Source: Dasypus novemcinctus (Eukaryota; Chordata; Mammalia; Cingulata; Dasypodidae). Taken from it: 64,000 nt of DNA. Made by a program: the position numbers and the translations under genes. The notes below the pieces were generated by a model. That model had not been told where the DNA came from. It did not search any database and was given only the letters and a program-made list of their open reading frames with translations. The stretch lies in assembly GCF_030445035.2 (NCBI RefSeq), contig NC_080685.1, positions 111,030,432 to 111,094,431 of the forward strand, in the 5' to 3' direction. Shown one piece after another: positions 32,901-46,400 of this stretch (positions are counted from its first letter, which is position 1; each line of letters starts with the position of its first letter).

Positions 32901-35900
32901 GCAGGAGCTAACAGAAAAGAAAAAAAGGGGAGTGGTGGAAATAAAAAGAAAATACCTTTCTTAGTCTTTGAAGATTGTCCTGGTCAAGCATTTCAGAACA
33001 TATCCGTACATTGAGTTTAGAGAGTAGGTTCCTATCGGAGCATAGGTGCTTCCCTGGACCTTCTGAACAATCATCTTTTCTTGGATACACCATGTAGCCC
33101 TAGGAAGTCCCCATTTACGTAAACACGCAGGTCCTCTCTTCCCTAGGAAATGGTTTCCTCACAGGCCTGGGCACTGCCCTGTGTGTCCCGCAGCCAACAG
33201 TCCCTTGCCCCAGACAGCTGCTGGACTGCCTTCCCGCCGTGTTCCAGGGGAGCGCGCGGGGCCGCCTTCTACACACAGGGCAGGTTCTGGGGCAGGCGCC
33301 ACCAGGGAGATTGGGCTAGATGCACACGCTGCAGTGTACGCATGGGGGTTACTCTGCTGCCCCTCCTGGAAGCATGGCCAGCTCCACACAGCGGGGGTGG
33401 GGAGGGGCCGGCCAGGGCAGGTACTGCCACTCGAAGTAGGCCTTTCTTGATTCGGCGCTCGCCCTGTGACTGCAGTCCATTGACTGTTTTCTGGAGCTTT
33501 GAGAAAGATGTTTCTGCCAGTTCTTGCTGTTCAAAGCTTCTGTTGGGTGACAGAGCCCTGAAGCATCTCACTGCGCCATTTTGATCAGGGCAGTTAGAAT
33601 TTGCAAGTATCTTTTTTAAAAAATAGTCAAAAAAAAAAAAAAAGGACTAGGAAATAGGTATCAGTTGCTTTGATTGAGACAGTGAAGCCATTCTTTTTCT
33701 TAAAAATCTTGCCTCATCTCTAGTTGCAGTGCCACCTCACCACCCCAGCCCCCACCGCCTCCCGGGGCAGATGTTAGGTGCCGGTGACTCATCACTTCCC
33801 CTCAGCTGCTCTTCTGGTGACAAAAGAATGGTTTCTCACAGCGCTGCTTCGCTGCTTCGCGGTGGCTGCTGCCCCTCTCCCAGCCCCCCTCCCCTGCTGT
33901 GTCTAGACGGTTCCACCAGCAGGGCAGGGATAAGCTCTAACCTGCTGTCCTTGCCCGGCTGGCCCCGGCCCTGGCGACCACACCAGGGTTCCAGCCCCAC
34001 GGACGCCCGAGGGACAGGTCTCGCCCTGGCTGCTCCCGCTTTGGGAACATGCCGGTAGGAATTTCCCCTCTCTCCCCTGCACTGTCCTCTGAAGCCACAG
34101 CAGGCCCAGAGGGGCTGGCCGGGGCTCCGGCCTCCTGCCCGAGGGCCTGTGGGTAAGGCTCTCCGCCATCGGGGTGCTGGCCAGGCTTCCCACTGGCCTC
34201 CAGCGGGCAGGAGGCGGGCCCTGCGTGGCCGCGGTGATCTCGAGTCCCAGACAAGAGGGTCGCTCGGCTCTTGCTCCGGCCCTCTGCCTCTGCCGGTCTG
34301 TGGCTCTGGGCTCTGTGAGGGTGAAATCAAGCGGTGCGTGGAGAGCTCAGCACCCAGAGGCCGGCCCGCGTGTGGGTTTGATAACCGCCCGTGGAAGTCA
34401 TCTGGGGAGAGGAGGTTGCGGGAGGAGGGAGCTATGAAATGAGTTTGGGAGGGGGAGCTGGAGCCAGGGCATGGAGGGTCTGGAAGGCCTGCCCGGGTCC
34501 CGGTGTTTGCAGTTAGCAGGGACCACCACTGCCGTTGTGGAGAGCGTGCACCCTAGCAGGCAGAGGTGGGGAGAGTCCAAGAAGCTTGGTGCGCCTTCCG
34601 CCCGACTTCAGGGGCCGCCCGTGGGCCTTGCTTCCTGCTGTCCCCCCGGGGGCAGGGCACCATAGCCCCGCAGCTCGGCCACCTCCTCTCAGCACACGCG
34701 CTTCCCCCTGCATTTTGCTGCCCGTGCCCCATGAGACTTTCTCCTTTAGTCAGCGCTGTCGATGCCCCCGAAAGCCAGGGACAGTGGGTCTGCCTCCTCC
34801 AGCCCCCAGGCGAGCTCTGGGGGACGGGGCATTAGGCGCCGGGCTTGGCGGGGGAGGCAGCGGAGGGAAGGCAGCCCGGAGGAGCCACCTGCTGAGCCTG
34901 GAGGGGAAGCAGCAGGCGGGACCCTGGGGCCGCTGGGCATGGGGAGCCGGGCGCCGACTGCCCTGCGACAGGCTGCCGCGGGGGAAGGAGGTGGGTCAGC
35001 CCCGCAGACACGCCCTGCCCAGGGCCCAGTGCGGCCACCAGAGCCCCAGGCCCCAGCGCCCTGCCTGCCCCCGCCTCCTGCGGGAGAAGCAGGGGAAGGG
35101 AAGCAGAGCAGCTCCTTGCAGGGATGTGCTCCCGCTCTGAAGGCGCTTGCCGCGGGAGGCGGGAGGCCTTGGTGCCCGCAGGGCCTGGGGTGAGGTGGCA
35201 CTGGAGGTCCCTTGCCCCCCTCCGAGCCCCTGCTGGAAGTGAGAAGTGGCGTGCGTGGGGGAGGCGGGGCTCAGGCTGCTGGAGGCCGTGAAAGGAGTAG
35301 CAGGGCGGACTCCCCAGTGTGACTCACCCGCAGCCTCAGGCCTGCTCACCCGCCACAGGGCGTGCACTTCCTCTGGGGAGCCCCCTCCCCGCCCAGCGCC
35401 CAGGGGCGTCCCCACTGGCTCTAGTAGATCAGTCCTTCCGCTCCCTGCCAAAACTAAAAGGCGGCTGCCTGAGCGTGTGGCTCCCTCTCCCAGGGCGGCC
35501 TGAGGCTGAGTTCCACGCCGAGAGGCTCATCCCTGGAGGCTGGTAGCAGGTCAGCCAGGGCCTGTGAAAATGCCTTGTGTGGGGAAGGGTAACTTAACCA
35601 GAGCAGGGGAGCGAGGTGGCTCAGGCGTTGAGCGCCTGCTCCCCACACGAACCCAGCTGTCCCCATGGAAAACAAAGGAACAGCTTTCTAGTGGAAGGGG
35701 AACAGGCCAAGCACGATTGGAGATAGAGGCGCTGACGTTGAGTCTGGTCAATTCTTTATTGAGGGGTGGGAGGTTGGGAGGGGGTTGTCCCTCTGCTTTG
35801 TAGGGTGTTTAGCATCATCCTTGGCCTGTACTCACCAAATTCTGTATTAGTCAGCCAAAGGGGTGCTGATGCAAAAGACCAGAAGCTGGTTGGTATTTAT

Positions 35901-38900
35901 AAAGGGTATTTATCTGGGGTAGGAGCTTACAGATACCAGGCCATAAAGCGTAAGTTACTTCCCTCACCAAAGTCTATTTCCACATGTTGGAGCAAGATGG
36001 CTGCCGACATCTGTGAGGGTTCAGGCTTCCTGGGTTCCTCCTTCCTCAGGCTTCTTCTTCCTGGGGCTTGCTTCTCTTTCCTCTGCCAGCTTACTTCCCA
36101 GGGCTCCAGCTTAAGGCTTCAGCATCAAACCCCAACATCAAAAACCCTCACTCTGTCCTTTGCCATGCCTTTTATCTGTGAGTCCCCACCCACCAAGGGG
36201 CGAGGACTCAACGCCCTACTGGCACAAGAGGTTTACCTGATTACTTAATCGAGTAAACCTCAGAATCCAGTATAATCTAATAAGCCCAGAGGAAAAGACC
36301 AGTTTACGAACATAATCCAATATTTCTTTTTGGAATTCATCAATAATATCAAACTTCTACACTCCACCCTCTGAGTTCCAAAAAGACATTACAGTATTTT
36401 TTTTTAAATCCTTAAATCAATAACAATGCAAGTACTAAATCATATCACAACCAATTTAAAGAAATACAGTTTGTCTTGGGGCAAAGTCCTGGCTGCTATA
36501 GACTCCTGAAACTTAGAAAACAATTCATTTGCATAAACATTTTCATTACAATAAGGAGAAATGGAGGGAAACAGGAGTATGGTTTCTCTACAGTTCATTA
36601 GACCTGCAGGGCATGCTCTGTTCAATTTCAAAATCTGGGAGTCATTCTTAAGATGATTTCCACAGTCTTGCCCAACATCCATTCTCTTGGTTCTACCCTC
36701 ATCAAGCATCTGGGTGTCAACCAAGCTCCAGACCTCACTCTCCAAGAGTGTTGGGGTGCTTGCCACACCTTTCCCAGTCTTTGGGTTAGAGTCTTAACCC
36801 AAAGTTAAGAGAGAGAGAGAGTGGGTATGGGGAGAGAGCGAGCAAGAGAACAAGAGAGACACCTCTGGACAGGGAGTGGCAAGGCTCTGTGAAACCAGTG
36901 GTGTGGCTGAGGCCATTTTCCCTCCATCCTCCTGGGATACAGCCTTCTTGCCCATCACCGATGCCAACGCTGGGACGGCAGCCCGCCCTGGCTGGGGAGG
37001 GGCCTCGTGTTCTCTGGCCTCCAGGCTGTGCGCGCTGGGGTCCTGACAGCTCAGGTCTCCGCTCACCAGCCAAGCATTCTGGAGAGCATTGCTGGGGGCA
37101 GGAGCGCTCCAGCTGTGTCTGCTTCCTCCAGCCAGCTCGTGTGTGCCTCCTCTAGGAAGAGGATGGGCCGGCCGGGCAGGCCAAGGAAAGCACCAAAGCA
37201 CAGGCTTTCCCTGACCACTGCGCCTGCCCCCCCCCCCGGCCCAGCCTTCCTCTAGGTCCTGACTCCTCGTCCGTTCTCCTCCTGCCCCTCCAGCCACTTC
37301 CCTAGAGCAGACTCTCCTTCTCCCCTGGACCCCTGCTCAGGTGCCCCTGTCACCCCTGGTTTTGGGCATTACTGCCAGAGGCCCTGTCCTCAGGAAGCAG
37401 AGGGCCCAGTGGTGGGAGCCGCGGCCCACGTGGGCCAGTGAGAGCTGCGTTTGGACACGTGTGATGGGCTCAGGGGGGTGCAGAGTGAGCACACTGGAGG
37501 GAGGAGCACCGGGAGGGGGGAGGAGAAGGGAGGAGGGGGAGGAAGGGAGAGGACGGGGAGGGAGGAGCAGGAGGAGGGGAGAGGGGGAGGAGGGGAGAGG
37601 GAGCAGGAGGTGGGGGGGAGGAGGGGGAGGAAGGGGTGTGGGCAGCTCCCCAGCAAAGAGAAGCTCAGGCAGGAAAGGGAAAGCGTTTGTGTGCCCGGGG
37701 TGGCTGGTGCAGAAGGGAAAGCTGAGGACTAAGCTCCGTTTCCTTTCCCAGGGGCGTCCCTAAATCCCGACCAGGAAGTGGGCTGGTCCCCCGCCCCCAG
37801 CCCCCACCCTCTCCGTCCTGCCTGCCCTGGGTCAGCGCCTCACCAGGCCTAGTCGGGAAAATACTCCTGTTAACCTGAGCACAGAAGGCCACGCCTTAGG
37901 GCAGGCAGCGGGCGAGGAGGTTATGAAGAAACAAGAAGAGCAGGACAGGCCCGAGAGGTGGCTGCAGGGGGGCTGCAGGGGGGACGGCTCGCGGGCCCAG
38001 GTCCGGCCTTACCGGCCCCTCCCCTTCCTGCTGCCGGGCAGGGGTCCACTGTTTGCCACTCTGAGTGTGGCCTTAGGATCCCTGCCTGCAGCTCTCGGGG
38101 CCCAAAGGGGAGGCCTGGGTGGAGTTTTCCAGAAGAGTTCCAACGGGACCTCCTGGCCAGGTCGTAGCGGGTCTTTCCGGCTTTGATCCTGGTAGCAGCC
38201 TCCCCACGGGCCTTCGGGGGGCTCACAGCCCTGCCCTCCGCCTCACCCTGCCCTCTGTCCCCACACTGGCCTCCTCCAGGCCATGCCCGGCCTCCTGCCC
38301 GCCCACCCAGTGCCCGCCCGGTGCCCCTCCAGCCGCCCCACCAGCCCCTGCGCCCCCGCGAGCCCACCGTCCTCCCCCCACCTGCACGGGCGGGCCCAGG
38401 GACTAAAACCAGGGCGCCGTGTCCTGGTGGGAGGAGGCCACCAGGGACAGCGTTCAGGGGCCTCGTGGGGACAGCCAGGCGGCCGCCGGGCGCAGGGCGG
38501 CGAGCGGGCGCTGGGCGGGGGCCTGTGCTGGCGGGTGGGCGCGGAGGAGGCAGGGGAGGGGTGCGCTTGGCGGAGCGCTGCCCCCTTCCCCCGGCCAGCC
38601 GGGAAGGCAGGACCGCGCCCGGCAGCGGCTTAACGCTCCAAAAATCAGGCTCAAATCGCCTCTTAAAAAATACTGCTAAGCTGTGATTTTAGAGCAGTTT
38701 CAGGTTTACAGAAAATCCGCAGTTTCCTCGTACCCACGCACACACGCAGTTTCCTCTGTTGTTACGTTGCGTTCGTGTGGCGCATTTGTCCCAACACATG
38801 AACGAGCTTGGCGCATTAGTCGCTAAGTCCTGAGCCGACGTGGACTCCCGCTTGTGGGTGCGGGCCGGAGGCTGTGTCCCTGGGTCGTGCTGTGCAGCCC

Positions 38901-41900
38901 CTACGGGACAGTACGGAAGAGTGTCCCCATCCTGCAATGCCGGGGCTCCCCTCCCGCCCCTCCTGGACCCCTGCGGCCCCGGTCTGTTCACGCCCCTCTG
39001 GCTTGCCTTCTCTAGCACACCTCCTTTTCCCAGATCAGAGGAGTGGAAATCTGAGCTCGAGGGGCTTCCCTGGGGCCCCAGAGAGCAGCTGCCCAGGAGG
39101 CGCTGAGGGAGGGAGTACACGCACGATTCCACTCGCGTAATTCCCTTCTGCGTGATTCCACTCTGCAGGTGGCGCAGAGGCCTTCAGGAATTCCCGGGGA
39201 GGCCCAGGGCGGGAGCCCACTCCCCTGCAGCCCAGGGGCAGGGCGTCTTTTGGTTCCTACGGGACCCTCCCGCTTCTTGTTATCAGACCTGTGGGCCTCA
39301 GCCTGTTGATCCAGCACCGCAGGAACCCCCAGACCCCACCGAGCTGCGCCGCTGGGGGAGGTGCGGGGTCCCCACGACCACGCTCGCAGCTGGGAATTGG
39401 GTAAATGTGCCTGCAGCTATAGCCCCAGTGCCCACGCACGACATTTATTTACTCACTCTTTGGACCCCTCTTACTTCCCAAGGGTTTGAGGAGCCTCGAG
39501 GTGATGAGACAGACCACCATAGACATGCACTCAGGGGCGGCCCTCCCACCGCGGCGCCCCTCCCCGCCAGCCCTCGGCCTTGCCCCGTGCCACCACTGTT
39601 TGGAACAAGATGTACCCTCTGTGAGACGTCACCTCGCCTGGGTCTCACTTTCATCCCCTACAAAATTAGAAAATAGTGACAGCAAACACAGACACGGCTC
39701 TAAGTGCTGTGCGAATTCTCTGCCCTTGAATTCTCAACTGTGAGGCAGTTTCCGGTGATTCTCCCGGTTTAATGAAAGAGGCAACCGGTTTAATGAAAGA
39801 GGCAACCGAGGCACAGAAGAGTGAGTAGCTGGCTCAGGGCAGCGGTGGGGCTGGAACTCGTCCTGCCTTTTGTTTCTTAGCACCTGGGGCGAGGGCGGGA
39901 GAGAATCCCGGCTCCCCTGGCTGGAAAACGCTGGCGTTCACATACAGGGAAACTGGCACAGCCCGAGGCCCCCCCCAGTGGAGCGCGCCCCTGGGCCTCG
40001 GTTTACCTGCTTCATCTGCTCCTAGCAGCCTTCTCGGGTTACACCTGATCAGAGCCAGTGCAGGTTCAGAGAAGTAAAGAAACGTATTCAGGGAGCGGAT
40101 GTAGCTCCAGTGGTTCGATCCCCGGTACCTCCTAAAAACAAATGAAAACACCAACTTTCAGTGCGGAGCAGGCGTAGCTCCGTGGCTGAGCGCCTGCTTC
40201 CCACGGGCGAGTCCTGGGTTCCGCCCCCGGCACCTCCTAAATAAAGAGTATTCAGGCCCCGCAGCCGGGGCGGTAGCCTCGGCCCTCCAGCCCCTCCCCA
40301 GCCGCGCTGCTCCTTCCTGGTCTTGAGGGGTCCCGCGACGCCGAAGGCGCTGTGCCTGCCGGCGTCCCCGGCTGGCCTGGGCCTCCGGCCTCTGGGCTTC
40401 TCAGTCCTCCCGGCCGTGCGGGTGGGACCGGCGGGGCCCCCCTGCCTTCGGCTTGTGCCCTACAGGGCTGGCCCCAGGGCGGCTGAACCTCGCTGCTGAG
40501 CGCCCCTGGCCAGCGGAGCTGCAGGGGAGCAGGTGCCGGAAGGGAGGGGCCTGGAGAGGGCGGCCGGCAGGTCTGCGTGGTCGCAGCCTCCAGGGGCTTG
40601 GCTGGGGTCCACGGGCCCACTGCTCGGGGCCCACCCGAGTAAGGGGTGAAGGCGGGGGCTGGCTCCGAGGCCCGGGACCACCCCCTCGGTGACTCCCTCT
40701 CAACAGGCTGGCTTCCCACCACCGGAGCGGGCTCAGACTCCAGAACCTTCCCTCTCCCGTTGCCCCCACGAGACCCGCACACGTTCATTTCCACTTTGGG
40801 GCACTTCAGTCCACAGGTCCTTTCCCACAGGTGTTGAGCTTCTGGGCTGGACCTCTGATTGTGGGGAGAGGGGCTCTCGGTTCTGCCGCAGAAATTAAGG
40901 CTGGACGTGGTGGAGGTTTGGGGAGGAGGGGGCGCGACGCCCCTGAATCGCACCCTGAAGGCAGCCCCTCCTCAAGAAAGCTGGAGGCGCAGCAAGTGGA
41001 GGGATTTCCAGGAGGGAAGCAGGGGACAGGGCGTGCCCCGAAGGGGCCAGGTGTGCCCAGGAGGGGCCGGGCGGCGTGGGAGGGGCCTGCGGGCAGTCTC
41101 TCCTGGGTGACCCCGGAGCTCAGCTGGAGGGAGACGTTCCTGTAGTCACCTCCCTTCCCCGGGGACACACAGGGAGGCTGGCCATGTCCTGTGCAGCCAG
41201 AGCCGCGAGGCAGAATTCCTTACTATTTACATACCCCTCGCTTCATTCCACGGAAAATTTCAGGCCTAGGTTAAAAAAAGTGCACACACTAAAACCATGT
41301 ACTGTGAGAATAACGATCCGTTCCAAAGAAAAGCAAAGCAGAAAGAAGAGGGTGTTAAAACCTGGACAGAAGTGAAAAGGCGTGGGTGCTGTCAAAGGCT
41401 CCCAGGGCTTGGCGAGGGGCCCTGCACTCACCGCTGATGCCCTAAGACATCCTCAGGGCTCCCCAGGCGAGGCGGCCTCTGAGCAGCCAGCTTCCCGGGA
41501 ACCCTGGCTGCCACCCGGCACCAACTAGCCCAGCAGGGCGCTGGCTCTGCAAGGTGTCCACTGACAGTTCCCAAGGTCAAATAAGTTTGGCCAACACGCA
41601 CACTGTGCCTCACTCTCCCTCCTGGGAATATATGTATTTTTTCAGCATTTGAAAAGTCCCTGCACTTACCCTGGTTTTCTTCCCATGTCCCAAACTGAAC
41701 TGACCGTGGAACTCTTGCCTCAAGGAATTCCTGTTAACTTTTTGAAGAATTAGCTGCACAAAACACACTTTGGGGAGGGCTGGAATAAGTAAATTAATTA
41801 GCTATTGAGCTTGTTAGACGATTTTTAATGGAGGACCTCTACCAAAAATAACTTTCATTTAGAATAACTAGTATTATACTATTCTTTTTGACAGTAACCA

Positions 41901-43403
41901 AATTCTCCTGACAGCAGTTAACTGGGGTTTCTGGTAATGAAACCACAACTAATCACATTCTATATAACAGAGCATCCAATATTAAGATACATTGCAAAAA
42001 GGGGCCAATACACTGTGTTTTCCCGTTTTTAATTCTTTAAAAAAATAGTGGCATATCACACTTGGCGTGTCTTGGAGATCATCTCTTATCAACAGAGAAC
42101 ATCTTCGCTCTTTTTTGTGACTGCCCAGCATTTCATCTTCTAGCGCTGCCGTCATTTATTTCCCTGGCCTTCTACTGATGGACGTGTAGATTATTTCGCA
42201 GTCTTGCTGTGAATACCAAGGTTATTTACTTGTAACCTCATACATGTGCGGGTCCTCTGCGAGTATGTCTGTCACTTTAGACTACTAGAAACGGATCGTC
42301 AGATGGTCTTTAGAGATGGCTCTGCACACACGCTGACAGCGTCTGAGGGCTCATTTCCCCGCAGGCTTGCCAACTGCTCACGCTGTTTCCTTTATGATGA
42401 GTGAGGGCGGGTACCTTTTAATAGGCTTATGACCCATTCGTATTTCCTTTGCTGTAAACTGTTCAGTTTTCTATTGCATTCTTTTTCTCTTTACATTCTA
42501 GAAAAATTAACCTTTTGTCTGGGATATGAATAACATTTTTCCCAGTTATTTCTTGACTTTTCTTACTGTGATTTTTACCATGTGGACTTTTTTTTTTTAC
42601 TTTCATGAAGTTAAATATATCGTTTTAAAATATTATGCTTCCTGATTATAATCAGATAGCCTTATTTATATTATATCATAATGTGAATATATAAAACTGT
42701 ATGATGTAAAAACATAAATAATCAGTAAATACTCAAATAATACAAATGGCTAGTTTATCATACCCATGTATGAATGTATAAATAATATTCATAGTAAAAT
42801 ATTATTTACCATTTTTAATATTAAATGTTTATATTTAAATATAAATTTTGAATTTATCCTTGTGAGAAGATGAGCTACGACTTGATTTTTTCCTAGATGG
42901 CTACTCAATTGTTCCAATTCCATATATGAATAATCCATTTTTACCAACTTCATACATTTGGAACTGTTTCTGGACTTTTTGTCTGTGTCATTTACCTATC
43001 TGTGTACTCATGCACAAGGGTTGTACTATTTTAATTATTATAGCTTTGTATGTGTTTTAATACCTGATAGATATTTATTTTTATTTTCTTTCTATTTATT
43101 TATTTAGGAGGTACAGGAGATTGAACCCAAGACCTCATACATGGGAAGTAGGTGCTCAACCACTGAGCTAGATCTGCTCCCCAATGAGAGATGGGCTTTT
43201 CATTTATTTGTTTTTTTAGGCGGTACCAAGATTGAACCCAGGACCTCATATGTGGGAAGCAGGTGCTCAACCAGTGGCGCTCTAACCACTCCCCCTTGAT
43301 AGATGTTTCATATATGAAAGACCCTCCTTTCCTTGTAGATTTTCTTTTTCAGACTTTGCTTCGTGTTCACTTTTCCATATAAACTTTAGAGTCAGTTAAA
43401 TTC

Positions 43404-43459
<56 letters not shown>

Positions 43460-46400
43460 CTTTTTTTTTCCAAGGAAGTACTGGGGATTGAACCTGAGAC
43501 CTCATACATGGGAAGCGGGCGCTCAACCACTGAGCTTCACCTGCTCCCCTCCAAACATTTTTAGAACATTGCTGTTTTTATTGGGATGGCGTTAAATCTA
43601 TAGACTAACTCAGGAAGAAGAGACCTTTTCGTGATCATGAATCTCTGTAGCCCGGAACGCGGGCCACAGCAGGAAGTGGCGAGCGGGCGGGAGCACGCAG
43701 GGCAGGGAGGCGTGGGCGCTGGAAGATGAACAGCTTGGTTCTGAAGCCTGGGGTAATCGAATGGGGAGCGCGAGCCGCCCCCTCCCAGAGGAGGGCCTGG
43801 CGGGGTCGGGGCGGCCGTCGGGATCCTAGAACCGTCCGAGGCTCGTGGCCGGCTGGCCGCCCTCAGCAGTGTCCCGCGCCAGCTGGAGCATGCTCGCAGA
43901 GGGGCCGGGGAGAAGCACCCAGCCTCTCTCCTTCCACCCTGGTCTCCCGGGAACTCAGGCACCCTCCAGACAGGTGTGCTCCCGTCACCGCGACACAGAG
44001 GGCTGGGAGGAGGGTATGGACCGGCCGTGGGAGACAGGCGGACGGGCCGGGTGCTCGGCTGCAGCCCACCACCACCCAGGCGTCGGGCCTAAGAGAACGG
44101 TGTGTGCTCGGCGATGAAGGGTGCATCAAGAGCGAAGGCTTGCCGGAGCGTAAGCAGATATAAAGAGGTCCAGCGCTGGACGGGAAGGCCGGCAGCACGC
44201 GACGCTGGAAACACGCCGGGAAAAGAAAGGATGCATTCCATCGTGCAGGGCGAAGCGTCCGGCGACAGAGTCCCGGGTGGACCAAGGTCTGGCGGCCACC
44301 CGCCCTCACCTCTGCCGAAAGTTCTCCTTGTACGCTGGGGAGCGGAGCCAGAAAAAGGAGCATGAGGGGAAATATTTAAAAGTAACGGATAACATGAAAT
44401 ACTTTCAGGTCATTTCAAAACCTGTAGAAACTGCCTACCCAGGGCTTGCCTTTTGAAGCCCCCTCGCTGCGGTGACTTCCGGCTGACCCTGGCCCCGGGA
44501 AGGCTCACGCGGGGCCTCACGGAGCTGGAAGCAGGAAGCCACACACAGGCAGACTGGTCGCCTGGCCTGTCTGAACAAGCCGCCCCGTGCCGTCCAGCTC
44601 GTACCTGACCCACACGGTGCTTGACAAGCGCGTTGGCGTCCCCACCCAGCTCACTCTGCAGCAGCAACTTACTGCGGACCTGTCCAGGAGAGAAAGGGCT
44701 TCCTGAGTTATCTGAGGGGCGGTAGACCCCGTCATTGGCGGGGGACGGAGGCTCTGTGCCAGGAGGGCTGGACTGGGGGGGCTCGAGCCCGGGAGCCCCG
44801 GGAGAGGTCCCGAGCTGGGGGGAAACTCCTCACTGGGGCGCGGGCCAGGCAGGTGGGTGGGCAGGAAGTTTGCAAGAGACCAGGACGAGGCGGGGACGCT
44901 GAATCGAGAAGTTCAAGTCCAGGAGAAGTTCCCCAAGGCAGTGTCCTCCTAGGTGAGCTGGGAATTGACACCAGCCCCTGCTTGAAGGCGCGTTAGGTCA
45001 GCAATTTAAAGGCACGTGCTTTGCCGAGACAGCCCGGACTGCCGCTTCTTAGCTGGGACCTCTGCAGAAGCCCTCAGCCTCCTCGAGCCTCAGTTTCCCG
45101 CAACCGTGACTCAGGGTGATGATAATAGGGCACGCCCCATATTGAGTGAGAAGGAAACGCCGTCAGGTGGGAACGGGATTGTGCGGCCTCTAGCCCTGCC
45201 GGCGCAGAGTAAGCCTCGGTGAGCTCAGCCTTCTCATCGCTGTTCAGACTCGCTCCTGAGGGTCAGCAAGGACAAGGCGCCGCCTGGGTAAGCTGGCCGC
45301 CCGCCTCGGCTCGAAACATTTTGCAGATGTTTTGAACCAAGGGAGAGTTAAGGAATCAGAACAATAAACAGGATTTCAAATGTCTCTACCTTACAAGACA
45401 TCAAGACATTCTTCTAGTGACCTACGTCTCCCTCTGCTCCAGAATTCCGAGAAGTGATGAGCCCCCTTGAGAATCACTGGCTGTAGGCGCATGGAATTCT
45501 CGTCCCCTCTTGCCGTTCCTGATTTCGGTGTTGTGGTCCTCCTTTGCAGTGGCAGATGCTCCCATAGCATTAGTGAATTTCCTGGCATTGAATAGATAGT
45601 GTGTTTTCATATTTAAGAGCGATGGTTATTAAAATACAATATAGAATGTAAGGAAGCTGCCAGCTTGTTCCCCTTAGCTTTATTTCTTTTTTCTTTAAAG
45701 ATGTGTTTTTTTATTTATTTCTCTCCCCTTCCCCTCAGTCGTCTGCTCTCTGTGTGCATTCACTGTGTGTTCTTCTGTGACTGCTTCTATCATTATCAGT
45801 GGCATGGGAATCTGTGTTTCTTTTTGTTACATCATCTTGTGTCAGCTCTCCATGTGTGAGGCACCATTCCTGGGCAGGCTGCACTTTCTTTCGCGCTGGG
45901 CGGCTCTCCTTAAGGGGTGCACTCCTTGCGCATGGGGCTCCCCTGCACGGGGACACCCCTGTGTGGCAGGGCACTCCTTGCGCGCATCAGCACTGCACGT
46001 GGGCCAGCTCCACACGGGTCAAGGAGACCTGGGGCTTGAACGCAGACCTCCCATGTGGTAGACGGACGCCCTAACCACTGGGCCAAGTCCGCTTCCCTCA
46101 GATACTCTCAACCAAAAGAAATCTTCGTCAAGATAGAGTTTTCAGGGGAGCGGATGTGGCTCAAGGGATTAAGCGCCTGCTTCTCACACATGAGGTCCGG
46201 GTTCAGTCCCTGGCCCTGGTACCTAAAAAAAAAAGGATACAGTTTAAAAAAAAAAAACAACCCAGGATTTGGATTTCAGAGGATTTGCCTGCAAGACCTG
46301 CCAATTATCTACTACATAAACTTCCTGGGCTTTGGTTTCTTCATCACAAAAAAAGTGACAATAATAATAGTCTTGGAGCAGGAAGAGATGAGAGGTGGAG

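Larger units (their letters stand above)
42080..43640 (-). mobile_element. Old L1ME-type LINE, minus strand, interrupted by DAS insertions
   Basis: Antisense L1 order: ctactgatggacgtgtagat, ttttgtctgggatatgaata, gttatttcttgacttttctt, ctggactttttgtctgtgtc, taattattatagctttgtat, then gggatggcgttaaatctata and gactaactcagg near the end. DAS units at 43092-43310 and 43460-43553 and an AT microsatellite lie inside it. Confidence 0.75.

Noticed and set aside
32419-32901. 160-codon + frame rich in Leu, Ser and Ile, resembling a membrane protein
   Set aside because: It is the antisense of the HAL1 ORF1 coiled-coil region.
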